Assembly (NCBI GenBank): GCA_963763085.1
Contig: CAVXNB010000004.1
Location: forward strand, 992,001 to 1,056,000
DNA from: CAVXNB01 sp963763085
GTDB lineage: Bacteria; Actinomycetota; Acidimicrobiia; Acidimicrobiales; Bog-793
Direction of reading: 5' to 3'
Length of the DNA: 64,000 nt
Part shown: in pieces, positions 28,126 to 35,480 of the stretch
Position numbering within the stretch: the stretch's first letter is position 1
Layout of the letters: the number at the start of each line of letters is the position of its first letter
The notes under the pieces: generated by a model
Database searches by the model: none
What the model was told of the DNA's origin: nothing
Seen by the model: only the letters and a program-made list of their open reading frames with translations
Translations under genes and position numbers: made by a program

Positions 28126-29739
28126 TCAGTGCCCGGTCCCGAGCTGCACGGCCTTCACGATGAGGAGCAGGACCGCCACGAACAGGTAGATGCGGAGGAT
28201 CCACATCGCCGTCGTGCGGCCCCGCGACCAGACCGGCCGCTGCAACAGGGCGAGCTGGGGCATCCTCCACGTCTCGCGCCGTACTTCGCCTTCGGCCCGC
28301 GCCGCCGCGAGCTCCGCGGACCGGGCGGCTTGGCGTCTGGCGCGCGGCGAGGGAAGCAGCATCCAGGCTCCGAGGACGAGGAAACCGAAGCCGATTGCGG
28401 CACCCAGCACGACTGCAAGGTGCGTGACGTCGAGATGCGGGAAGACCGTTGTCGCCATCAAGATGAGCGACAGCGCCAGGAGGACGGCGACGATGAAGCC
28501 GGCCAGGACGTTCAGCCACGGGCGGTTCACCCACGGGCCGAGGACCTCCTTGTCATTGCAGAGCAGGAGCAGGAACACCGTGGCGCTCGGCAGCAGGACA
28601 CCCGCCAGCGCCTGCACCGAGGTCGTGATCAGCCCCAGCGGCGCACGGGGAATCAGAACGATGCCGGCGGCGAGGACGACGAGCCCGCTGAACATCGCGT
28701 AGAAGGCCCTCGCATCCCGGAAGCTGCGGTGGAGCGAGTGGCGGATCCCGAAAATGTCCCCGACGGCGTACGACGTCGACAGTGTGACCGCGGCGGCGCC
28801 GATGATCGAGGCGTTGAGGAGCACGAGTGCGAAGAGTCCTCCGGTGCCCTTCCCCACGTAGCGCTGGAGCCCGCGGGCGACTCCTTCGGCGTTGGTGAAA
28901 TGGCCGGCGAGGGGGGTGTTCATGAAGGCGAAAGCGGCCGTCACGACGAGCGCCGTCGCCGCGATCACGACGACGAGCGAGCCGAGGACGGTGTCGACCC
29001 GCTCGTAGTTGATCCACCGCGGCGTGATCCGCTTGTCGACGATGTTCGACTGCTGGAAGAACAACTGCCACGGCGCGACGGTGGTCCCGACGATGGCGAT
29101 GATGAGCAGTACCGCCGTCGAGCTCAGTCCGCCCTGAGCGCCGGGGACGAGGAATCCGTGCACGATCGGGCCGGCCCGTGGGTGGACCAGGATCACGAGC
29201 GGGACGGCGAGGAAGTTGACCGCCACGAAGATGAACATGAACCGTTCCCAGCGGCGGAAGCTGCCCGTTGCGGTCATGGCGATCAGGCCGAGGGCGGCGA
29301 CGGGGACCGAGATGAAGGGGGTGACGCCGAAGTAGCCGAGAGCGAGGCTCACGCCGATGAACTCGGTCACGATCGTGAGGAAGTTCAAGAGAAACAAGTC
29401 CCCCACCGAGAACGCCCCCCAGAACCTCCCGTACCGCTCGTTGATGAGCCGGGCGTGGCCGACGCCGGTCACCGCCCCGAGCCGCACGACCATCTCCTGG
29501 TTGACGATGAGGACGGGGATGAGGAGGGGGAGCGTCCAGAGCAGGCTGAGGCCGAAATTCTGACCCGCCTGGGCGTAGGTCGAGACACCGCCGGCGTCGT
29601 TGTCGCCCACCATCACGATGAGCCCCGGCCCGATGATGGCGAGCAGCGTCAAGAGCCGGGCGCCCCAGGACCGGCGAGCAGCGAGGTCGTGCTCGCCGAT
29701 GGAGCCGAAGGCCCCCTGGATGTCGCCGCTCTCGGGCAT
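28126..29739 (-). CDS. Nramp-like divalent metal transporter with altered metal site
   Basis: A 537-residue LeuT-fold protein with about 11-12 hydrophobic helices. GPGLIVMVGDNDAGGVST aligns with helix 1 of Nramp transporters, but DPGN reads DAGG (Asp48-Gly51). Helix 6 reads IVGTTVAPWQLFF, where Mn/Fe Nramps have a metal-ligand Met in MPH. Loss of the Asn and Met is what I recall for NRAMP-related magnesium transporters (NRMT), so Mg2+ is a plausible substrate; this is inference. The start is the ATG at 29739, preceded by GGGAGGTCAC, a good Shine-Dalgarno. Upstream lies a 326-base structured leader, then a soluble MgtE/CBS gene in the same direction. The C-terminus has a cytosolic loop rich in Arg, Ala and Glu. 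Confidence 0.88.
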   Translation of the reverse strand: MPESGDIQGAFGSIGEHDLAARRSWGARLLTLLAIIGPGLIVMVGDNDAGGVSTYAQAGQNFGLSLLWTLPLLIPVLIVNQEMVVRLGAVTGVGHARLINERYGRFWGAFSVGDLFLLNFLTIVTEFIGVSLALGYFGVTPFISVPVAALGLIAMTATGSFRRWERFMFIFVAVNFLAVPLVILVHPRAGPIVHGFLVPGAQGGLSSTAVLLIIAIVGTTVAPWQLFFQQSNIVDKRITPRWINYERVDTVLGSLVVVIAATALVVTAAFAFMNTPLAGHFTNAEGVARGLQRYVGKGTGGLFALVLLNASIIGAAAVTLSTSYAVGDIFGIRHSLHRSFRDARAFYAMFSGLVVLAAGIVLIPRAPLGLITTSVQALAGVLLPSATVFLLLLCNDKEVLGPWVNRPWLNVLAGFIVAVLLALSLILMATTVFPHLDVTHLAVVLGAAIGFGFLVLGAWMLLPSPRARRQAARSAELAAARAEGEVRRETWRMPQLALLQRPVWSRGRTTAMWILRIYLFVAVLLLIVKAVQLGTGH

Positions 29740-30065
29740 GTGACCTCCCGCCGCCGTGGGCGTCGTCGGTGTGCGTGGGCGTGGTTGGCTGCGCACGCAC
29801 ACCGGAGGTCAAGCGGGCGTCAGCCCGACGGCCGCTCCCACCCGGAAGCAGCGTGCGCGCGAGGTTGGTTCGGTAACGAACCGTCGGTACTCAGGGCTGC
29901 TCGCTTTCGTGGCCCATGGTCAACCTGTCTCCGAGGGACTGGCGCCGGCGGGTACCGGCCTCACCACGGCACTCGTGGTGCACTCCGCTCGCGGTACTGG
30001 ACGAGACAGGGCTGCTTACGGCCTTGATCTTACCTTCCAACCTCGCCGGCGAACCAGTTCGGCGC
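29740..30065 (-). promoter_or_regulatory. Candidate structured leader RNA upstream of the Nramp-like gene
   Basis: There is no gene in these 326 bases. Several inverted repeats are visible: CCTGTCTC (29924-29931) with GAGACAGG (30003-30010) as a possible closing stem, CACCAC/GTGGTG (29962-29967/29975-29980), GCCGG/CCGGC (29944-29948/29955-29959) and GGTTCG-GTAA-CGAACC (29867-29882). On the complement, AGCAGCCCTG followed by AGTACCG occurs twice (at 30015-29992 and 29901-29885). It does not match a riboswitch class that I can name with confidence. The M-box hallmark GTTAGGTGAGGC is not present, although GGTGAGGC is. Confidence 0.45.
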
Positions 30066-31325
30066 CTATTCGTCCGCCACGCTCATGCCGTGGTCCCGGC
30101 GCCAACCCGTGGGAAGGAGAAGCTCCAGGACGTCGTCGACGGTGACGACCCCGATCATCTTGTGGTCGGCGTCGATGACCGGGGCCGCGGCGAGGTTGAA
30201 GTCCGACATCTTGCGGACGATGGTGTGGAGGTCGGCGTCGGCCCGGACGGCCGCCGGGTCGAGGTCGGCGACGTCGCCGATGCGGGCCGCCGACGGGCTC
30301 TTCAAGAGCCGGACGACCGAAGCCGTCCCGGTCAGGCGGCCGTCGTCGTCGGTCGTGTAGATGGTCGCGAGCGCTTCCGGCGCGACCGGGCTCCGCCGGA
30401 TCTCCTCGAGCGCCTCCGAGACGAGCGTGTCGCCGGGCAGGGCGAGGAACTCCGGGCTCATGAGGCCGCCGGCGGTCTCCGGGTTGTAGCTGAGGAGCGC
30501 ACGGACCTTCGCCTGTGTCGGTGCGGGCAGCGCCTCCAGCACCGAGAGGCGCCGCTCCTGGTCGAGATCCGCGATCAGGTCGGCGGCGTCGTCGGGTGCC
30601 ATCGTCGCCAGCAGACGAGCCGCGTCCTTGTCGGACCGGGTCCTCAGGAACTCGAGCTGGTGCTCGGTGTCGAGCTCCTCGAAGACGTCGGCCTCGAGCT
30701 CGAGGTCCTGGCCGACGGCGTTGATGATCTCCTCGCCCTCCTCGTGCGAGGCGGCCTCGACGAGGTCGGCGATCTGGGCCGGGTGCAGCCGGGCAAGCTT
30801 GCGGTAGGGGATCCGGAGCCGTGCGGTCGGCACGTGCGAGACGAAGGGCTGGATGCTCTCCCAGTCGACGATCGCCTTCGCCGGTATGCGCTGCGCGAGC
30901 GACCGCGGCAGCAGCCGGCGGAGAACCGGGCGGCTGCTCGGATCGACGCCGACGACCTCGAGACGGCCGTCCACGAGCGCGAGCTCGATCTCGTTGGCGC
31001 GGATGAGGCGGGCACCGACGATGTTGATCAGGTGCCGAGCCGACAGGTCCTTGGCGAGGAGCAGCTCGCCTTGTCGCCGCTCGAAACGGGTCAGGTTGAG
31101 CCACTCGCCCTGCAACTGCACCCGGCCGGGGCGAACGCTCGCCACCATGGAGATCGGCACGAAGAGCTCACGCCGGCCGATCCTCGCAACGATCCCGCTC
31201 GCCGGGGGATGCGCCTGCTCGCCCGGGCGCACGATGACGTCCTCGACGCGCCCGATCCGCTCACCGTCGCTTCCGAGCAGCGGGCTGCGGACGATGCTCG
31301 AGAGGTGAATGATGTCGGCGGCCAT
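30066..31325 (-). CDS. Soluble MgtE-N/CBS protein with PRC-barrel (no transmembrane domain)
   Basis: A 419-residue cytosolic protein. Residues about 1-170 look like PRC-barrel-type beta domains (IGRVEDVIVRPGE, IVGARLIRANEIELALVDGRLEVVGVD). Residues about 190-290 match the MgtE N-terminal superhelix (HPAQIADLVEAAS, LEFLRTRSDKDAARLLATMAPDDAADLIADL, NPETAGGLMSPEFLAL). Residues about 300-410 are a CBS pair (VSEALEEIRRS; HTIVRKMSDFNLAAAPVIDADHKMIGVVTVDDVLELL). The MgtE pore is missing. In MgtE these domains sense Mg2+ and gate the pore; here they may do so for the neighbouring Nramp-like transporter (inference). Same strand, 326 bases apart. Confidence 0.87.
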   Translation of the reverse strand: MAADIIHLSSIVRSPLLGSDGERIGRVEDVIVRPGEQAHPPASGIVARIGRRELFVPISMVASVRPGRVQLQGEWLNLTRFERRQGELLLAKDLSARHLINIVGARLIRANEIELALVDGRLEVVGVDPSSRPVLRRLLPRSLAQRIPAKAIVDWESIQPFVSHVPTARLRIPYRKLARLHPAQIADLVEAASHEEGEEIINAVGQDLELEADVFEELDTEHQLEFLRTRSDKDAARLLATMAPDDAADLIADLDQERRLSVLEALPAPTQAKVRALLSYNPETAGGLMSPEFLALPGDTLVSEALEEIRRSPVAPEALATIYTTDDDGRLTGTASVVRLLKSPSAARIGDVADLDPAAVRADADLHTIVRKMSDFNLAAAPVIDADHKMIGVVTVDDVLELLLPTGWRRDHGMSVADE

Positions 31326-31503
31326 CAGCAGCGATCAGCGTAGGGCCCAGCGCGATCGGCACACGGCGATCAGCACACGGCCATCGTAGTGAAGACTCCG
31401 CCGAACCGGGGAGCTCGCTCCAGTTCCCTCCCGCCGGCGGCTGTCGACGCGCCGCTGCCGGCCGTCTTGCGCATCCGGGCCGGGGCAGGGAGGCTAGGCC
31501 GCT

Positions 31504-32784
31504 ATGCGGGACCCCGTTCGGCCCGGTTGCCTGCGCATCGCGTACCTGGCGTACAGGGGCAATCCGCGCTGCGGCGGCCAGGGCGTCTACACGCGCCACC
31601 TCACGCGTGAGCTGGCCGTGCTCGGCCACCAGGTGACGGTGTTCTCCGGGCCGCCGTATCCCGAGCTCGACGCCGGCGTGGAGCTCGTAAGGGTCGCGAG
31701 CTTGGACTTGTACCGGGAGCCGGACCCGTTTCGGGTGCCGGCGCTGGCCGAGTTCAAGTCGCCGATCGACGTCCTCGAGTTCGCCGTCATGTGCAGCGCG
31801 GGCTTTCCGGAACCGCTCACCTTCACCTTGCGCGCCCGGCGTCTCCTGGCACGGCGCCTCGGCGACTTCGATCTCGTCCACGACAACCAGTCGCTCGGTT
31901 CGGGCCTCCTCGGCATGATGGCCGACGGCTGGCCGGTGCTGGCGACGATTCACCATCCCATCACCGTCGACCGGGAGCTCGAGCTCTCCCACGCCGATGG
32001 GTGGAAGCGGCGCCTGACGCTGAAGCGCTGGTACGGGTTCGTCCGGATGCAGGCTCGCGTCGCCCGGCGGCTTCCGCGGGTCGTGACGGTCTCCGGGTCG
32101 TCGCGGCGTGACATCGCGGACCAGCTCGGCGTCGACCCCGCCCGGATCGCGGTCGTCCCCGTCGGCGTGGACGACTCGGTCTTCCGGCCGATGCCGGGCC
32201 GGGTGCGGGTACGGGGCCGGATCATGACCACCGCGAGCGCCGACGTGCCGATGAAGGGCCTCGTCCCGCTGCTGGAGGCGCTCGCCAAGGTCCGGACCGA
32301 GCGGCCGGAGGCCCATCTCGTCGTCGTCGGCCGGCTGAAGGACGGCAGCGTCATTCCGGGCGTGTTGGAGCGTTACGGCTTGAACGGCGCCGTCCGCTTC
32401 CTTTCGGGCGTAACCGACCAGGGCATCGTCGACCTCTATGCCGAGGCCGAGCTGGCGGTGGTGCCGTCGCTGTACGAGGGATTCTCGCTGCCCGCCGTCG
32501 AGGCGATGGCCTGCGGCGTCCCCCTCGTCGCCACCACGGGCGGGGCGTTGCCGGAGGTCGCCGGCCAGAGCGGCGTCACGGCGCTGCTCGTTCCGCCGAA
32601 CGATCCGGGGGCGCTCGCTCAGGCGATGCTGGCCGCGCTCGCCGACGAGGAGCTGTGCCGCCGGCTCGGGGCAGCCGGCAGGAAGCGGACGATCGAGCGG
32701 TTCACCTGGCCCGTCACCGCCCGGGGGACGGCCGAGCAGTACCGCGAACTGCTGGGGAGCCGCCCCGGAGCAGCGTCGTGCTGA
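31504..32784 (+). CDS. Glycosyltransferase family 4
   Basis: A 426-residue GT-B glycosyltransferase. The N-terminal domain has IAYLAYRGNPRCGGQGVYTRHLTRELA (donor loop GGQGVY) and the C-terminal domain has GVDDSVFRPMPGR, VVGRLKDGSVIPG, VVPSLYEGFSLPAVEAMACGVPLVATTGGALPE, the ExxxxxxxE nucleotide-sugar signature with EGFSLPAVE. The protein is unusually rich in Arg. It opens a four-gene locus with a methyltransferase (overlapping by seven bases), an alpha/alpha-toroid protein and a convergent methyltransferase. Acceptor unknown; glycolipid or polysaccharide is likely. ATG 31504 is adopted; a start at the later Met/Val near LRIAYLAY is possible. Confidence 0.88.
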   Translation: MRDPVRPGCLRIAYLAYRGNPRCGGQGVYTRHLTRELAVLGHQVTVFSGPPYPELDAGVELVRVASLDLYREPDPFRVPALAEFKSPIDVLEFAVMCSAGFPEPLTFTLRARRLLARRLGDFDLVHDNQSLGSGLLGMMADGWPVLATIHHPITVDRELELSHADGWKRRLTLKRWYGFVRMQARVARRLPRVVTVSGSSRRDIADQLGVDPARIAVVPVGVDDSVFRPMPGRVRVRGRIMTTASADVPMKGLVPLLEALAKVRTERPEAHLVVVGRLKDGSVIPGVLERYGLNGAVRFLSGVTDQGIVDLYAEAELAVVPSLYEGFSLPAVEAMACGVPLVATTGGALPEVAGQSGVTALLVPPNDPGALAQAMLAALADEELCRRLGAAGRKRTIERFTWPVTARGTAEQYRELLGSRPGAASC

Positions 32785-33495
32785 CCGTCGACTTCGGCCG
32801 CCTCGGCCTCCGCCCCGGCGACCGCGTGCTCGACCTGGGCTGCGGCGCCGGCCGCCACGCCTTCGAGTGCCTGCGCCGCGGCGCCGTCGTGATCGCCCTC
32901 GACGCGGAGCCGGTCGAGGTCAAAGGCGTCATCGGGCTCATGGCGGCCATGGCCGAGGCCGGGGAGGTCCCCGAGGGTGGGACGGGGGTGGGGGTGAGGG
33001 GTGACGCGCTGGGACTTCCGTTTCGTGATGGGGCTTTCGACAAGGTCATATGCGCCGAGGTGCTCGAGCATCTCCCCGACGACGTCGCGGCGATGGCCGA
33101 GCTCGCCCGCGTGCTGCGACCCGACGGGATCCTCGCCATCAGCGTCCCCCGCTACGGCCCGGAGATCGTCAACTGGGCGCTCTCGGACCGCTACCACAGC
33201 GTGCCGGGCGGTCACGTCCGCATCTACCGCCGCCGGGAGCTCCTCGCCAGGCTCGGCGCGGCCGGACTGGAACCTGGTCGCCTCGCACCACGCCCACGCG
33301 CTCCACAGTCCCTACTGGTGGCTCCGCTGCCTCGTCGGCCCCGAGAACGACCGGCATGTCGCCGTCCGCCTCTATCACCGCCTCCTGGTCTGGGACATCA
33401 CGGCGCACACGCCGGCCACTCGCATCCCTGAGCGGATCCTCAACCCGGTTCTGGGGAAGAGCCTCGTCGTGTACCTGAAGCACCGCGGCCGGTGA
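32778..33495 (+). CDS. Class I SAM-dependent methyltransferase (frame interrupted)
   Basis: About 238 residues. Frame 0 gives DRVLDLGCGAGRHAFECLRRGA (motif I), GDALGLPFRDGAFDKVICAEVLEHLPDD and LRPDGILAISVPRYGP (motifs II-III). After codon GAA at about 33271 the sense frame is +1, giving LVASHHAHALHSPYWWLRCLVGP and LVVYLKHRGR to the stop at 33495. Deleting one C from GAACCTGG (33270-33277) restores it. GTG 32778 overlaps the glycosyltransferase stop (GTGCTGA). A Methyltransf_11-type enzyme; the HALHSPYWW segment is characteristic of methyltransferases paired with this kind of glycosyltransferase, by my reading. Its product is probably used with its neighbours. Confidence 0.82.
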
Positions 33496-34556
33496 CCACG
33501 CCACCTCGCCCCCTCGTCCTCGGCGTCGAGGATCTCGCCCGGACAGTCGAGTCCATTCGCGCCGTCCAATTGCAAAACGGGATGATTCCGTGGTTCGACG
33601 GTGGCCACTCCGATCCGTGGAACCATGTCGAGGCCGCCATGGCGCTCGACGTGGGCGGGGCGTGCCGAGACGCCGAGCGCGCCTACGAGTGGCTGCGGGC
33701 CGCTCAGCGACCGGACGGCTCGTGGCACACGTACTACCTGTCGAACGGTCAGATCGAGGAACCGCGCCTCGACACCAACGTCTGCGCATACGTCGCGACG
33801 GGCGTGTGGCACCACTTCCTCGTGACGGGAGACGGCGGCTTCCTCGAGGACGTGTGGCCGATGATCGAACGCGCCATCGATTTCGTCGTCGCCTGGCAGC
33901 GCCCCGGTGGCGAGCTCGTCTGGTCCGTCGACCCCGACGGCACGCCCGGCCGCTACGGGTTGCTGACCGGGTCCTCGTCGGCGTACTTCAGTCTGCGTTG
34001 TGCCATCGCCTGCGCCGGCGAGCTGGGCCACGAACGTCCCGACTGGGAGCTCGCAGCGGGTCGCCTTCGGCACGCGATCGCATACGGGACCGAGGGATTC
34101 GCGTCGAAGGACGAGTTCGCGATGGACTGGTACTACCCCGTCCTGGCCGGGGCGCTCGATCCGGTGACGGCCTCGGACCGCGTCGACGAGCGCTGGTCCG
34201 AGTTCGTGATCGAGCACCGTGGCGTGCGGTGTGTATCGGATCGCCCGTGGGTGACTGCCGCCGAGACCGCCGAGTGCGCCTTGGCCCTGCTCTCACTCGG
34301 GCGACGTGAGGCCGCGGCGACCCTGCTCGGCTGGGTGCAGCAGCACCGTTGCGCGGACGGGTCGTACTCGACTGGCGTCGTGTACCCCGAGCAGTCGACG
34401 TTTCCGCCGGCGGAGCGGTCGAGCTACACCGCGGCGGCGATCGTGCTCGCCGCCGACGCGCTCGGCGGCCTGAGCCCGGCCGCTTCGCTCTTCGTGGACG
34501 GGGCGCTCCCCCGGGGGCTCGATCTCGATTCGGAGGCGCTCGAGGATCGGGCCTAG
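33492..34556 (+). CDS. Alpha/alpha-toroid protein (prenyltransferase/terpene cyclase-like fold)
   Basis: A 354-residue protein with repeated helix-hairpin motifs: IRAVQLQNGMIPWFDGGHSDPWNHVEAAMALDVGG, AAQRPDGSWHTYYL, AWQRPGGELVW and QQHRCADGSYSTG. QxxDGSW-type repeats are found in squalene cyclases, prenyltransferase beta subunits and some glycoside hydrolases. No DxDD or terpene DDxxD motif was seen, so cyclase or prenyltransferase chemistry is not supported. It overlaps the upstream methyltransferase stop by four bases (GTGA), so it works with the glycosyltransferase/methyltransferase pair, perhaps on a glycolipid or glycan. Function unassigned. Confidence 0.75.
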   Translation: MTTPPRPLVLGVEDLARTVESIRAVQLQNGMIPWFDGGHSDPWNHVEAAMALDVGGACRDAERAYEWLRAAQRPDGSWHTYYLSNGQIEEPRLDTNVCAYVATGVWHHFLVTGDGGFLEDVWPMIERAIDFVVAWQRPGGELVWSVDPDGTPGRYGLLTGSSSAYFSLRCAIACAGELGHERPDWELAAGRLRHAIAYGTEGFASKDEFAMDWYYPVLAGALDPVTASDRVDERWSEFVIEHRGVRCVSDRPWVTAAETAECALALLSLGRREAAATLLGWVQQHRCADGSYSTGVVYPEQSTFPPAERSSYTAAAIVLAADALGGLSPAASLFVDGALPRGLDLDSEALEDRA

Positions 34557-34643
34557 GCCGGCGGCCTGGGTGCGTGCCCGCCGGGGCGTGCGCGCCGGCT
34601 CGGGGCTCCGACGGCTGCCCGGTGGCATGTTGTTTTTCTTTTC

Positions 34644-34699
34644 AAACTTGCTTCCGCTAATGATTGCGACCAGTCACAATCTCGATTCGAGGCAAGTTT
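34644..34699 (+). repeat. Quasi-palindromic element, copy 3
   Basis: Outer arms AAACTTGCTTCCG (34644-34656) and CGAGGCAAGTTT (34688-34699) are slightly mismatched; the eight-base core AAACTTGC/GCAAGTTT is perfect. Bulges are CTAAT (left) and TCGATT (right), inner arms GATTGCGAC/GTCACAATC. It sits in the 195-base space between the convergent toroid and methyltransferase genes. The left flank TTTTC is shared with copy 1, the right flank GCGTCGAAAATTGAATGT with copies 1 and 2. The mismatches could mark an older copy. Confidence 0.83.
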
Positions 34700-34751
34700 G
34701 CGTCGAAAATTGAATGTGCCGAGCGGACCGGCCGGCGGTCGGTCCCGCCGC

Positions 34752-35441
34752 CTACACCGCAGCGCCGTTCGCCAGCCTCCTCAGCACTCGCAGGCTTCCC
34801 GCCCCGGCCGAGTGGACCTCCGAGAACGCGCCGGACGCGACCGCCCGGCTGTAGATCTCGAACGGTGGACGCCCGCCGTCGGCCGGGTCCGGGAAGACGT
34901 CGTGGATGGCGAGCCACCCGCCTTCGGCGACGCGGGGAGCCCAACCGCGGTAGTCGGCCCATGCCGGGATCTCCCCGTGGCCTCCGTCGATGAAGACCAG
35001 ACCGGCTGCGACGTTCCACCGCGCGGCCACCGCAGGGGAGTCCCCCACCACGGCGACGGCGAGATCCTCCGCCTGAGCCTGTTCAATGGTGCGCCTCCAG
35101 AATCCGAGAGTGTCCATCCTCCCGGTCTCGGGGTCGACGAGCGTCTCATCGTGATGCTCCCAGCCGGCCTGATTCTCCTCCGAGCCGTGGTGATGGTCGA
35201 CGCTGAAGATGACGGCCCCGGGTGTCACCGACGGCGTGGCCCGCACGGCCCGGGCTACGCCCGAAGCGAGGTAGAGGGTCGACCGGCCGCAGTACGCGCC
35301 GACCTCGACGATGGAGTCGAAGCCGGCGCTCGCCGCACGCTCGGCCGCGGCGGCGAGTGCGAGCCCCTCGTCGTCGGGCATGAATCCCTTGGTGGCACGA
35401 GCCGCCGCAAGCAGGCGCTCATCTCTCGGCGGTGAGGTCAT
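34752..35441 (-). CDS. Class I SAM methyltransferase (Methyltransf_24 type)
   Basis: A 229-residue protein. It has FDSIVEVGAYCGRSTLYLASG (motif I, SAM site), VIFSVDHHHGSEENQAGWEHHDE (Asp of motif II), VAVVGDSPAVAARWNVAAGLVFIDGGH and GGWLAIHDVFPD, the order found in macrocin-O-methyltransferase-like and Methyltransf_24 enzymes. It is convergent with the toroid/glycosyltransferase run, with a palindromic element between them. The GNAT-like or sugar substrate is not visible. It might add a methyl group to the glycan made by the neighbouring operon (inference). The next upstream gene on this strand is the M1 aminopeptidase, 39 bases away from its C-terminus. Confidence 0.85.
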   Translation of the reverse strand: MTSPPRDERLLAAARATKGFMPDDEGLALAAAAERAASAGFDSIVEVGAYCGRSTLYLASGVARAVRATPSVTPGAVIFSVDHHHGSEENQAGWEHHDETLVDPETGRMDTLGFWRRTIEQAQAEDLAVAVVGDSPAVAARWNVAAGLVFIDGGHGEIPAWADYRGWAPRVAEGGWLAIHDVFPDPADGGRPPFEIYSRAVASGAFSEVHSAGAGSLRVLRRLANGAAV

Positions 35442-35480
35442 CCGGCTCGTTCGTGATCGGCAAACGGGCGCCGGCCGGTC

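Noticed and set aside
29740..30065. M-box or yybP-ykoY riboswitch call
   Set aside because: GGTGAGGC is present but the rest of the M-box core and the yybP-ykoY core do not align by eye; only a structured leader is claimed.
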